The notes under the pieces were generated by a model. The model was not told where the DNA came from and searched no databases. It saw nothing but the letters and a program-made list of their open reading frames with translations. This document shows, in pieces, positions 6,381-14,048 of a stretch of DNA of 14,048 nucleotides; position 1 is the first letter of the stretch, and every line of letters starts with the position of its first letter. The position numbers and the translations under genes were made by a program. This DNA is from Deltaproteobacteria bacterium UBA2385 (GTDB lineage: Bacteria; Myxococcota_A; UBA796; UBA2385): assembly GCA_002343455.1 (NCBI GenBank), contig DDSR01000418.1, positions 1 through 14,048 of the forward strand. Direction: 5' to 3'.

Positions 6381-7441
6381 AGACGAAGGGGATGTCGCCG
6401 TCCAGGCCGGTGGCGGCCCAGCGGCCCTCGGCGACGAGCCCCGCGGTGTCGGCGCGCTTGCGGGTTCGCAGGAAGTGGCTGAGGTGGTCCCGAGGCACCG
6501 GGTGGCCGCCGCGGCCGGCCAGCAGCGCGCTCAGCTCGGCCCCGCAGGGCGGCGCGTACAGCAAGCCGGCGCCCAGCTCGCGGGCGTGCTCGGCCGCTCG
6601 ACGCAGCAGCGGACCCGCCGCCGCCTGCTGGCCGTCGCCCACGCAGAGGTCCACCAGCCGGAGCTGCAAGCCACGCTCGGGCGAGGGCTGGTGGGGCGCG
6701 ACCAGCGCGAAGCCGGCCAGCTCGCCAGCCTGTTCAAGGACGAAGGCGGCCGCCCCAGGGCGCTGATCGGGATCGGAGAGGGTCCAGCGCAGGCTGGCGG
6801 CGTCCCGGGCCCGTCGCAGGCCGGGGCGGGCCCCCACCTGGGCCCAGAGGCGATCGAAGCGGGCGTCGATCTCGTCGGGCCGGAGTCGCTGGACTCGCGC
6901 CGAGGCCCAGGTCCGCGGCACCCGGGCCCGGCCGCTGAGCAGCCTCGCCAGCCGGCTTAGCGGGGCCAGCGCCGGGGACCAGCCCCGCTCCCGCAGGGCC
7001 ATGGCGTCGCGAGCCACCCAGACCGTGCCCTCCGCGAAGCCCGCCCCGAGGGGCACCTCGGCCTTGAAGCTGCGGTAGGCCGCCTCGCTCTCGGCGTTGG
7101 CCGAGGCGGTCAGGAAGAGCTCCGGCCCGGCCTGCTTGAAGAAGGCGGCCAGCAGGCGCAGGCTGTCCCCGCGGGCCCGCGGGTCCACCACCCAGCCGGT
7201 GCAGGTGGCCGCCAGGAGGGGCCGACCGTCGAGCTGGTAGTCCAGCAGGATGTTGCCGAGGTAGCCCTGCACCCCGCCCTCGTCCTCCAGCAGCCAGCCC
7301 GCCACCGGGTGATGGCGCTGGTGGGCGGGGTTGTCCTCGAAGAGCCAGCGCCAGCCGGCCTCCGAGGGCGCCTTGAAGCCCACGGTCCGCAGCAGGCGCA
7401 CGCAGGCCTCCCGATCCGCGAGGCCCGCCGCTCGCAGGGTC

Positions 7442-7449
<8 letters not shown>
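6376..7449 (-). CDS. GNAT-fold acyltransferase, probably tandem GNAT
   Basis: 357 residues, about twice a single GNAT domain. The first half has a recognisable acceptor/CoA-type pattern: GWVVDPRARGDSLRLL (85-100, resembling GNAT motif A) and SANAESEAAYRSFKAEVPLGAGF (116-138). The second half repeats a strand-helix pattern (AFVLEQAGELAGFALVAPH, then LVDLCVGDG). Double-GNAT architecture is known in FemABX-type aminoacyltransferases and in several sugar or lipid acyltransferases; no FemABX signature is claimed here. The start overlaps the adenylation gene stop by 8 nt (ATGGCTGA), so the two are coupled. This suggests it uses the thioester made by the adenylation enzyme and carrier protein. Donor and acceptor are unknown. 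Confidence 0.72.
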
Positions 7450-9025
<1,576 letters not shown>

Positions 9026-9266
9026 GGGCATCGCTCCGCGCGCTGCAGAGACCGTAACGATTCCAAGATTTTGCATCCACGAGCTGCACGACAAAGCCCG
9101 CAAAGCCGGTCATGGACGGGGCTTCAGAGAAGGGGGGGGCCGTGATGGACCATGGACAGGGCCATACCGGAGGAGAGGGGGGCGGATCGGTACAGGATCA
9201 GGACCCTCATGGAGAGGACCCTTCCCGTATGCCCCATGAGGGCGAAAGAATTCGTACATGCCCATG

Positions 9267-9294
9267 TTGCATTCCCCATGGCACGGAATACCAT
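9267..9294 (+). promoter_or_regulatory. Possible promoter of the HU gene
   Basis: TTGCAT (9267-9272, 3 of 6 bases of -35) and TACCAT (9289-9294, 4 of 6 bases of -10) are separated by 16 nt. Transcription would start around 9301, inside the palindrome at 9298-9311, leaving a leader of about 55 nt. The match is modest and the call tentative. Confidence 0.3.
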
Positions 9295-9297
9295 TGC

Positions 9298-9311
9298 GTT
9301 GACGCGTCAAC
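9298..9311. promoter_or_regulatory. 14-bp perfect palindrome, possible operator
   Basis: GTTGACGCGTCAAC is a perfect inverted repeat at the predicted transcription start of the HU gene. Its position and symmetry fit a dimeric repressor or activator site. No regulator gene is present in the window, and HU itself does not bind such a sequence specifically, so the binding protein is unknown. Confidence 0.4.
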
Positions 9312-9355
9312 CAAGGCGCGTCGCCGAACTCCCTCTCGTCCCAGGAAGGACAGTC

Positions 9356-9649
9356 ATGAACAAGAAGGAACTGGCCGCCAAGCTCGCCAAGAAGACCGGT
9401 CTCTCGCAGGCCAAGGCCCTCGAGGTCATCAACGTGATCTTCAGCGCCGAGCCCCGCGAGGGCATCATCGCCGTCGAGCTCGACGCCGGCCGCAAGGTCA
9501 CCATCCCCGGCTTCGGCACCTTCGCCACCAAGAGCCGCGCCGCCCGCACCGGCACCAACCCCGCCACCGGCGCCAAGATCAGCATCTCGGCCAAGAAGTA
9601 CGCCTTCTTCAAGCCCGGCAAGACCCTGCGCGAGCGCGTCTCCGAGTAG
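9356..9649 (+). CDS. HU-family DNA-binding protein
   Basis: 97 residues, typical of HU/IHF subunits. HU dimers bend and compact DNA in the nucleoid. The N-terminus MNKKELAAKLAKKTGLSQAKA is the classic HU helix pair. VTIPGFGTF (about 56-64) and RAARTGTNPATGAKISI (about 68-84) form the saddle and DNA-intercalating arm with the conserved Asn-Pro, and AFFKPGKTLRERV is the family C-terminus. An insertion-like stretch SAEPREGIIAVELDAGRK sits where most HU proteins read AxxxALxxGExV. ATG 9356 is chosen because AGGAAGGA ends 5 nt before it. It is a single-gene unit, closed by two hairpins downstream. Confidence 0.95.
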   Translation: MNKKELAAKLAKKTGLSQAKALEVINVIFSAEPREGIIAVELDAGRKVTIPGFGTFATKSRAARTGTNPATGAKISISAKKYAFFKPGKTLRERVSE

Positions 9650-9660
9650 TTCGCCTGTCG

Positions 9661-9690
9661 TGGGCCCCCTGGTTCCGACCTAGGGGCCCA
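9661..9690 (+). terminator. First hairpin after the HU gene
   Basis: The arms TGGGCCCC (9661-9668) and GGGGCCCA (9683-9690) are perfectly complementary around a 14-nt loop. It starts 11 nt after the HU stop. No T-tract follows, so it may act together with the second hairpin or protect the mRNA end. Confidence 0.5.
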
Positions 9691-9692
9691 AG

Positions 9693-9731
9693 GCACCCCG
9701 TCCCGGTCCGCCGGGGCGGGGTGCTGTCGTT
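9693..9731 (+). terminator. Strong hairpin with T-containing tail, HU terminator
   Basis: GCACCCCG-TCCCGG (9693-9706) pairs with CCGGGG-CGGGGTGC (9711-9724) in 14 continuous pairs, one of them T:G, around a TCCG tetraloop. TGTCGTT follows. This is the best intrinsic-terminator candidate in the window. It separates HU from the radical SAM gene, whose SD GAGGGG starts at 9733. Confidence 0.7.
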
Positions 9732-9742
9732 AGAGGGGCCCG

Positions 9743-11812
9743 ATGCGCGTCGCCCTGGTCCTGCCCCCGCTGACCCAGCTCAACACCCCCTTCCCTGCGA
9801 CCGCCTACCTCGCCCGCTTCCTGCGGGACCGGGGCCTGCCCTGCACCCAGTGGGATCTCGGCCAGCAGCTCGTGCTGAAGCTGCTCTCGGCCGAGGGCCT
9901 CACCCAGGTCTTCGACCAGCTCCAGGACCGGGACGAGCTGCCCGAGCCGGCCTGGCAGGCCCTGGCCGAGCGTGAGCGCCACCTCGCCGCGGTCGGCCCG
10001 GTCGTTCGTTTCCTCCAGGGCAAGGATCGCAGCCTGGCCCGCCGCCTGCTGGACACGCCGCTGCTGCCGCGCGGCCCGCGCATGTCCGCCGCCGACCCCG
10101 GCCTCTTCGGCGCGCGCAGCACCGACGACGCCGCCCGCCACCTCGCCACCCTCTATATCGAGGACCTCTTCGACCTCGTCGCCAGCACGGTCGAGCCCGG
10201 CCTGCAGATCTCCCGCTACCAGCACCACCTCGCCGTCGGGGCCGAGAGCTTCGCCCCGCTCGCCCAGCGCCTCGGACAGACCAGCCTCGTCGACGGCTGG
10301 CTGGAGGCCCTGCTCGACGCGCAGCTCGACGCCGCCCCCGACGTCGACGTCCTGGCGCTCTCCGTGCCCTTCCCCGGCACCCTCTACGGCGCCCTGCGCC
10401 TGGGCCGCCGCGCCCGCGCCCGCGGCCTCGCGGTGATCATGGGCGGGGGCTACGTCAACACCGAGCTCAGGGAAGTCCAGGAGCCCGGCCTCTGGGACTG
10501 CGTCGACGCGCTGTCCTACGACGACGGCGAGGGGCCGCTGCTGGCCTTCCTGGAGCACCACCGGGGCGGCCCCGACCTCCGCCACCGCACCCGCACTCGT
10601 GATGGCCTGCACCAGGCGACCGCGGCCCGCCCCGTCACGGTGCCCGCCGCCTGGTACGGCGACCTGGACCTGGGCGCCTACCTGGACGTCGTCGACAGCG
10701 CCAACCCCGCCCACCGCCTGTGGGGGGACGGCCGCTGGAACAAGATCACCCTGGCGCACGGCTGCTACTGGAAGCGCTGCGCCTTCTGCGACATCCAGCT
10801 CGACTACATCGGCCGCTACGAGCCCGCCCGCATCGAGGGCCTGGTCGACGCCATCGAGGAGCTGGTCGAGCAGACCGGCCAGAGCGGCTTCCACCTCGTC
10901 GACGAGGCCGCGCCCCCGCGCCTGCTGCGCGACCTCGCCCTCGCCCTGCTCGCCCGCAAGCGGGTCGTCTCCCTCTGGGGCAACATCCGCTTCGAGCGGG
11001 CCTTCACGCCCGACCTCTGCCGCCTGCTGGCTCAGGCCGGCCTGGTCATGGTCAGCGGCGGCCTCGAGGTCGCCAGCGATCGCCTGTTGACCCTGATGGA
11101 CAAAGGCATCACCGTCGAGCAGGCCGCCCGCAGCGCCTGGGCCTTCCAGCAGGCCGGCGTGCGCGTCCACGCCTACCTGATGTACGGCTTCCCGACCCAG
11201 ACCGCTCAAGAGACCGTCGACAGCCTGGAGATCGTCCGCCAGATGTTCGCCGCCGGCCTGCTGGACAGCGCCTTCTGGCACCGCTTCGTGCTGACCCGGC
11301 ACTCCGGCGTCTACGCCGATCCCGACCGCTACGGGGTGGGCCTGCCCGCGACCGAGGGGCGCTTCGCCGGCAACGACCTGCCCCACGTCGACCCGACCGG
11401 GGCGGACGCGGACCGCTTCGAGGGCCTGCTGGAGCCTCCGCTGCACGCCTGGATGCGCGGCCAGGAGCTGGAGCGGCCGGTGCGACTGCCCGGCCTGCCC
11501 CGCACGAGCGAGGCCCCCGACCGCATCGCCAAGGCCCTGGTCGAGGAGGAGGAGCGCGGCGAGCGCCTCGTCTGGCTGGGGGGCGAGGTCCTGGAGGGCC
11601 AGGGCGAGCTGATCCTCTCCAGCAACGAGGGGCTGGTGCCGCTCAGGGGCGGACCCGCCGAGCGCGAGTGGCTGGCCGAGGTGCTGGACGCCGCGAGGCC
11701 GGGCGCCGAGCCCCTGCGCTGGGAGGAGGCCCGCGCGAGCTTCCCGGGAGGGGCGGGGTCGCTGAAGCGCATGATGCGGGTCGCCCGCCAGGCGGGGCTG
11801 GTTCGGGTCTAG
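9743..11812 (+). CDS. B12-binding-type radical SAM protein with CX4CX2C motif
   Basis: 689 residues. ATG 9743 has GAGGGG 4 nt upstream. The N-terminal third (about 1-230) looks like a cobalamin-binding Rossmann domain: it starts RVALVLPPLTQLNTPFPATAYLARFL and contains DVDVLALSVPFPGTLYGALRL and VIMGGGYVN. The cobalamin-ligand motif DxHxxG is not seen. The radical SAM core (about 330-560) has GCYWKRCAFCD with C341, C346 and C349, which would bind a 4Fe-4S cluster and cleave S-adenosylmethionine. Its spacing is CX4CX2C, not the usual CX3CX2C; other B12-type radical SAM proteins with a CYWxKCxFC motif share this. Further family-like blocks are GFHLVDEAAPP, WGNIRFERAFTP, SGGLEVASDRLL and YLMYGFPTQTAQETVDSLE. 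The reaction is unknown. It shares a CTAG double stop with the next gene. Confidence 0.85.
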   Translation: MRVALVLPPLTQLNTPFPATAYLARFLRDRGLPCTQWDLGQQLVLKLLSAEGLTQVFDQLQDRDELPEPAWQALAERERHLAAVGPVVRFLQGKDRSLARRLLDTPLLPRGPRMSAADPGLFGARSTDDAARHLATLYIEDLFDLVASTVEPGLQISRYQHHLAVGAESFAPLAQRLGQTSLVDGWLEALLDAQLDAAPDVDVLALSVPFPGTLYGALRLGRRARARGLAVIMGGGYVNTELREVQEPGLWDCVDALSYDDGEGPLLAFLEHHRGGPDLRHRTRTRDGLHQATAARPVTVPAAWYGDLDLGAYLDVVDSANPAHRLWGDGRWNKITLAHGCYWKRCAFCDIQLDYIGRYEPARIEGLVDAIEELVEQTGQSGFHLVDEAAPPRLLRDLALALLARKRVVSLWGNIRFERAFTPDLCRLLAQAGLVMVSGGLEVASDRLLTLMDKGITVEQAARSAWAFQQAGVRVHAYLMYGFPTQTAQETVDSLEIVRQMFAAGLLDSAFWHRFVLTRHSGVYADPDRYGVGLPATEGRFAGNDLPHVDPTGADADRFEGLLEPPLHAWMRGQELERPVRLPGLPRTSEAPDRIAKALVEEEERGERLVWLGGEVLEGQGELILSSNEGLVPLRGGPAEREWLAEVLDAARPGAEPLRWEEARASFPGGAGSLKRMMRVARQAGLVRV

Positions 11813-12879
11813 CCCGGCCGCTCGAAGATCAGCACGACCTGCATGGGCCGGTAGTCGTCCAGCGCGCGGACGAGGCGGAAGCCGTGGGCCTCGGCGAGCG
11901 CGCGGATGGTGGCGGGAGCCAGGGCCCGAGGCGCATCGGCGGGGCTGTCGTGATCGATGACGACCAGGCGTCCGCCGGGCGCCAGGGCGCGGTGTACGCT
12001 GTCCAGGAAGGGGCGGACGCGGGCCTCGACGTGCGCGGGGTCGCCGGCCTGCGCGTTCGTGGCGATGGCCTTGAAGACCTCGCAGAGCAGCACCACGTCG
12101 ACGCTGCTCTCGGGCAGGCCGATGTCGGCCTCGGTCTGGAGGACCGCCTCGACCTGGGCGAGGCCCTCCCGCTCGGCGATGAAGCGGATCATCCGCAGGA
12201 AGCTGGGGTCGATCTCCGTGGCGTAGACCTTGCCCTGGGGACCGACCGCCCGGGCGATGGGGAAGGTGAACCAGCCCTCGCCGGCGCCGACATCGGCCAC
12301 CCGGGCACCGGGGACCGCGCCGATCTCCGCCAGGAGCTGCGTGAGCGGAGGCGCCTCGGGCCGGCCGGTCCACTGGGCGAGGCGGTCGGCGCCGTGGCTG
12401 AGCCAGGCGATCTGTTCAAAGGCCGGGGTGTCCTCGGGCATCGGGGGCGGCGGGCCGCAGTCGGTCCCCTGCTCCACACAGACCAGGTGGAGATGGGCCC
12501 GGATCAAGGCCAGGACCTCGGGCGCGGGCCGGGTGAAGAACCAGGCGTAGACGGAGGCCCGATCGGGATCGGCGCGGGCGAGGATGGCCTGCTCGGCATC
12601 GGGCCGGCCGGCGAGGCGCTCGACGAAGGCGGCGAGGTGGAGATCGAAGGTGCGGTAGGGCGAGCGGGCGACCACCTCGGACAGCGCGTGCCGGGCCTCG
12701 CCCAGGGCGCTGGGGTCCTCGACCGAGCGCAGGAGGGCCCGCTCGGCCCAGAGCGCCTCGGCGGACCAGGCGAGCCCCTCGGGTTGGACCGTGGGCGCCG
12801 GAGGGGCCGGAGGGGCCGGAGGGGGCGGCGGCGAGGTGCAGCCCAGCAGGAGGAGCAGCGGCAGGGCGAGGCGAACCAT
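11809..12879 (-). CDS. Lipoprotein with class I SAM-dependent methyltransferase domain
   Basis: 356 residues. The N-terminus MVRLALPLLLLLGC is a lipoprotein signal with lipobox LLGC and Cys14, followed by a Pro/Ala linker (16-29). A helical middle region (about 35-170) precedes a class I methyltransferase core: motif I VADVGAGEGWF (194-204), the acidic ribose-binding strand YATEID (219-224), a post-motif strand VDVVLLCEVF, and APGGRLVVIDHDSP. The C-terminal strand pair (MQVVLIFERPG) completes the fold. Methyl transfer from S-adenosylmethionine is what the fold does, but the cofactor is cytoplasmic while this signal would export the domain. Either the signal is retained as an inner-leaflet anchor or the domain has lost catalysis. 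Its stop overlaps the radical SAM stop as CTAG. It is divergent from the flavoprotein gene, 29 bp apart. Confidence 0.82.
   Translation of the reverse strand: MVRLALPLLLLLGCTSPPPPPAPPAPPAPTVQPEGLAWSAEALWAERALLRSVEDPSALGEARHALSEVVARSPYRTFDLHLAAFVERLAGRPDAEQAILARADPDRASVYAWFFTRPAPEVLALIRAHLHLVCVEQGTDCGPPPPMPEDTPAFEQIAWLSHGADRLAQWTGRPEAPPLTQLLAEIGAVPGARVADVGAGEGWFTFPIARAVGPQGKVYATEIDPSFLRMIRFIAEREGLAQVEAVLQTEADIGLPESSVDVVLLCEVFKAIATNAQAGDPAHVEARVRPFLDSVHRALAPGGRLVVIDHDSPADAPRALAPATIRALAEAHGFRLVRALDDYRPMQVVLIFERPG
12797..12823. repeat. Three 9-bp tandem repeats coding the Pro/Ala linker
   Basis: Three perfect copies of GCCGGAGGG (plus strand) lie inside the methyltransferase lipoprotein gene and encode the PPAPPAPPAP linker after the lipid-anchored Cys. 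The unit is a multiple of 3, so copy-number change would alter linker length without a frameshift. Confidence 0.85.
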
Positions 12880-12885
12880 CCGTGC

Positions 12886-12891
12886 ATTCTA
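12886..12891 (-). promoter_or_regulatory. Possible -10 element for a leaderless methyltransferase lipoprotein mRNA
   Basis: Minus-strand TAGAAT (5 of 6 consensus) ends 6 nt before ATG 12879, which would place transcription start at or next to the start codon. No SD lies in the usual window; GAGGAG occurs about 20 nt upstream, too far. No good -35 is seen. Confidence 0.4.
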
Positions 12892-12908
12892 GCCGGTTAG
12901 CTCCTCGC

Positions 12909-14009
12909 ATGGACTACGAGGCCATCGTCGTGGGCGGCGGGGTGATGGGGCTGTCGACCCTCCGTCACCTCCAGCGCCGCGGCTTGCGGAGGGTGGCGCT
13001 GTTCGAGCGGGATCGCCTGGGCGGACCGCTGGGCAGCAGCCACGGCACGAGCCGCATCACCCGGGCGGCCTACGAGGATCCCCTCTGGGTCCGGCTGGTG
13101 CTGCGGGCGCTGGCCGAGGACTGGCCTCGCCTGGAGGCCGAGCTCGGCGAGCAGCTGATCTTCCCCCGGGACGGACTGTTCTTCGGGCCGGAGGAGGGGA
13201 TGTTCCCTCGGTACGCTCAGGCGGTGGTCGAGGCCGGCGCGGCGGTCGAGGGCCTCAGCCGGAGCCAGATGGCGACACGCTTCCCGCAGTTCCGCCTGCT
13301 GCCGGGCGAGGGGGCGCTCTGGGATCGCACCGCCGGGGTCGTCGCCGCCAAGCGGACGATGCTCGGCCTGCGGGCGCGCTGCCTGGAGGAGGGCGCCGAG
13401 CTTCGCGAGGGCGAGGCGGTCCTCGAGGTGGACCCGGCAAACGCCTCGGTGCGGACCCGCGGGGGCTGGCTCCAGGCCGAGCGGCTGGTGCTCTGCGCGG
13501 GCCCCTGGAGCGCCGGCCTCGCCCCCCACCTGGGCCCCCTGCTGCGCCCGACCTTGCAGTCCGTCGGATACTTCGAGGTCGCGGGCGCCGCGGACTTCCC
13601 CGTCTGGGTCTGGCTGGGCCGCGGCCTGCACGAGCATGTCTATGGCCTGCCCGCCTTCGGCCACGTCGGGATCAAGGCCGCTCTGTACGACACCGAGACG
13701 GTCATCACCGACCTCGACGAAGCAGGGACACCTCAGGTGCAGCCGGTGCGCGACTTCCTCACCCGCCACCTCAGCGGGACGCTCGGGCCCACCCTGCACG
13801 CCGAGACCTGCCGCTTCACCTCCACCCCGCAGGCCGACTTCGTGCTCTCGCCCTGGCCGGGCCGCCCGCGGACCGTGGTCGGGGCGGGCTTCTCGGGCCA
13901 CGGCTTCAAGCTGGCGCCCCTGGTCGGCCGGGTGCTGGCGGAGCTGGTCCTGGACGGGCGTACGTCTGTGGAGGAGGTGGAGGGCAACCGCGGACGGTTC
14001 GCGGGGTAG
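12909..14009 (+). CDS. FAD-dependent amine oxidase, sarcosine oxidase-type (DAO/MSOX family)
   Basis: 366 residues, close to monomeric sarcosine oxidase and N-methyltryptophan oxidase. These oxidise secondary amines or amino acids to imines with O2, making H2O2, in the cytoplasm. The N-terminus has the dinucleotide fold VVGGGVMG (G9, G11, G14), an acidic FERD at the end of the second strand, and GSSHGTSRITRAAYEDP, which matches the family 'GSSHGxSRIxRxAY' block. ETCRFTSTPQADFVL places Cys301 where MSOX proteins attach FAD covalently, and VGAGFSGHGFKLAPLVG closes the FAD site. ATG 12909 has no SD; a GTG at 12882 would add nine residues of no family likeness. The substrate cannot be read from the sequence. 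Start-to-start distance to the divergent lipoprotein gene is 29 bp. Confidence 0.88.
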   Translation: MDYEAIVVGGGVMGLSTLRHLQRRGLRRVALFERDRLGGPLGSSHGTSRITRAAYEDPLWVRLVLRALAEDWPRLEAELGEQLIFPRDGLFFGPEEGMFPRYAQAVVEAGAAVEGLSRSQMATRFPQFRLLPGEGALWDRTAGVVAAKRTMLGLRARCLEEGAELREGEAVLEVDPANASVRTRGGWLQAERLVLCAGPWSAGLAPHLGPLLRPTLQSVGYFEVAGAADFPVWVWLGRGLHEHVYGLPAFGHVGIKAALYDTETVITDLDEAGTPQVQPVRDFLTRHLSGTLGPTLHAETCRFTSTPQADFVLSPWPGRPRTVVGAGFSGHGFKLAPLVGRVLAELVLDGRTSVEEVEGNRGRFAG

Positions 14010-14027
14010 GCCAGGCAGCCCCCCACC

Positions 14028-14040
14028 GGCCCTTCGGGCC
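14028..14040 (+). terminator. Possible hairpin after the oxidase gene
   Basis: GGCCC and GGGCC flank a TTC loop 18 nt after the oxidase stop. The stem is only 5 bp and the window ends before any T-tract could be seen, so the call is weak. Confidence 0.3.
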
Positions 14041-14048
14041 ACCTCCCC

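Larger units (their letters stand above)
9026..9355. other. 330-bp divergent intergenic region between the adenylation and HU genes
   Basis: No gene is supported here; the frames that cross it are in-frame extensions of the flanking genes without start support. It holds an AT-richer patch near 9058-9078, probably part of the leftward promoter though no good -35/-10 pair is seen. It also holds G-rich runs around 9131-9185, several ATGCCCATG/ATGCCCCATG-like words with a small inverted repeat ACATGCCCATGT (9256-9267), and the HU promoter and palindrome listed separately. Confidence 0.6.

Noticed and set aside
9680..12373. Long open frame of 897 codons on the minus strand opposite the radical SAM gene
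   Set aside because: It mirrors the + strand gene, has low-complexity Gly/Ala/Val/Asp/Gln content and no domain. High GC keeps antisense frames open.
10720..12900. Open + strand frame of 726 codons across the radical SAM and lipoprotein genes
   Set aside because: It runs out of frame through the first gene and antisense through the second, with no recognisable motif.

Overview
The window is GC-rich DNA (about 70% in the stretches I counted by hand). It is densely packed with 13 genes and very little spacer. Several exported lipoproteins carry low-complexity linkers rich in Pro, Thr, Asp or Ser after a short lipobox. Together with the high GC, this suggests a Gram-negative bacterium, most like Myxococcota or a related former-deltaproteobacterial group; the assignment is inference. 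I found no tRNA, rRNA, CRISPR array or intact insertion sequence.

Layout. (1) 1-1354 (+): the 3' part of a gene for an IS66-transposase-like protein whose DDE catalytic positions look degenerate, with no visible IS ends. (2) 4344-1365 (-): a compact four-gene operon behind a good sigma70-type promoter. It encodes a small predicted beta-rich protein, a 616-residue HExxH zincin-type metallopeptidase, and two paralogous Cys-rich lipoproteins. Two of its three junctions are TGATG stop/start overlaps. Base composition is lower in GC here, and I recognise no family for the whole unit. (3) 6001-4389 (-): rmlC then rmlB, making dTDP-4-keto-6-deoxy sugars. (4) 6094-6354 (+): a free-standing acyl/peptidyl carrier protein. 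Facing it (9025-7442-6376, -) is a stand-alone amino-acid-type adenylation enzyme overlapping a GNAT-fold acyltransferase. The convergent ends meet in a perfect 35-bp palindrome. (5) 9356-9649 (+): an HU-family DNA-binding protein, followed by two hairpins. (6) 9743-11812 (+): a B12-binding-type radical SAM protein with a CX4CX2C cluster motif. It converges on, and shares a CTAG double stop with, (7) 12879-11809 (-): a lipoprotein carrying a class I methyltransferase domain. Divergent from that is (8) 12909-14009 (+): a sarcosine-oxidase-type flavoprotein.

How they may work together. RmlB/RmlC, the adenylation enzyme, the carrier protein and the GNAT protein can be read as a module in which an activated acyl or aminoacyl group is loaded on a carrier and moved by the GNAT protein, possibly onto a dTDP-sugar or surface glycan. 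This is inference from gene content and proximity. The most novel-looking unit is the metallopeptidase/twin-lipoprotein operon. The HU, radical SAM, methyltransferase and oxidase genes show no clear shared pathway.
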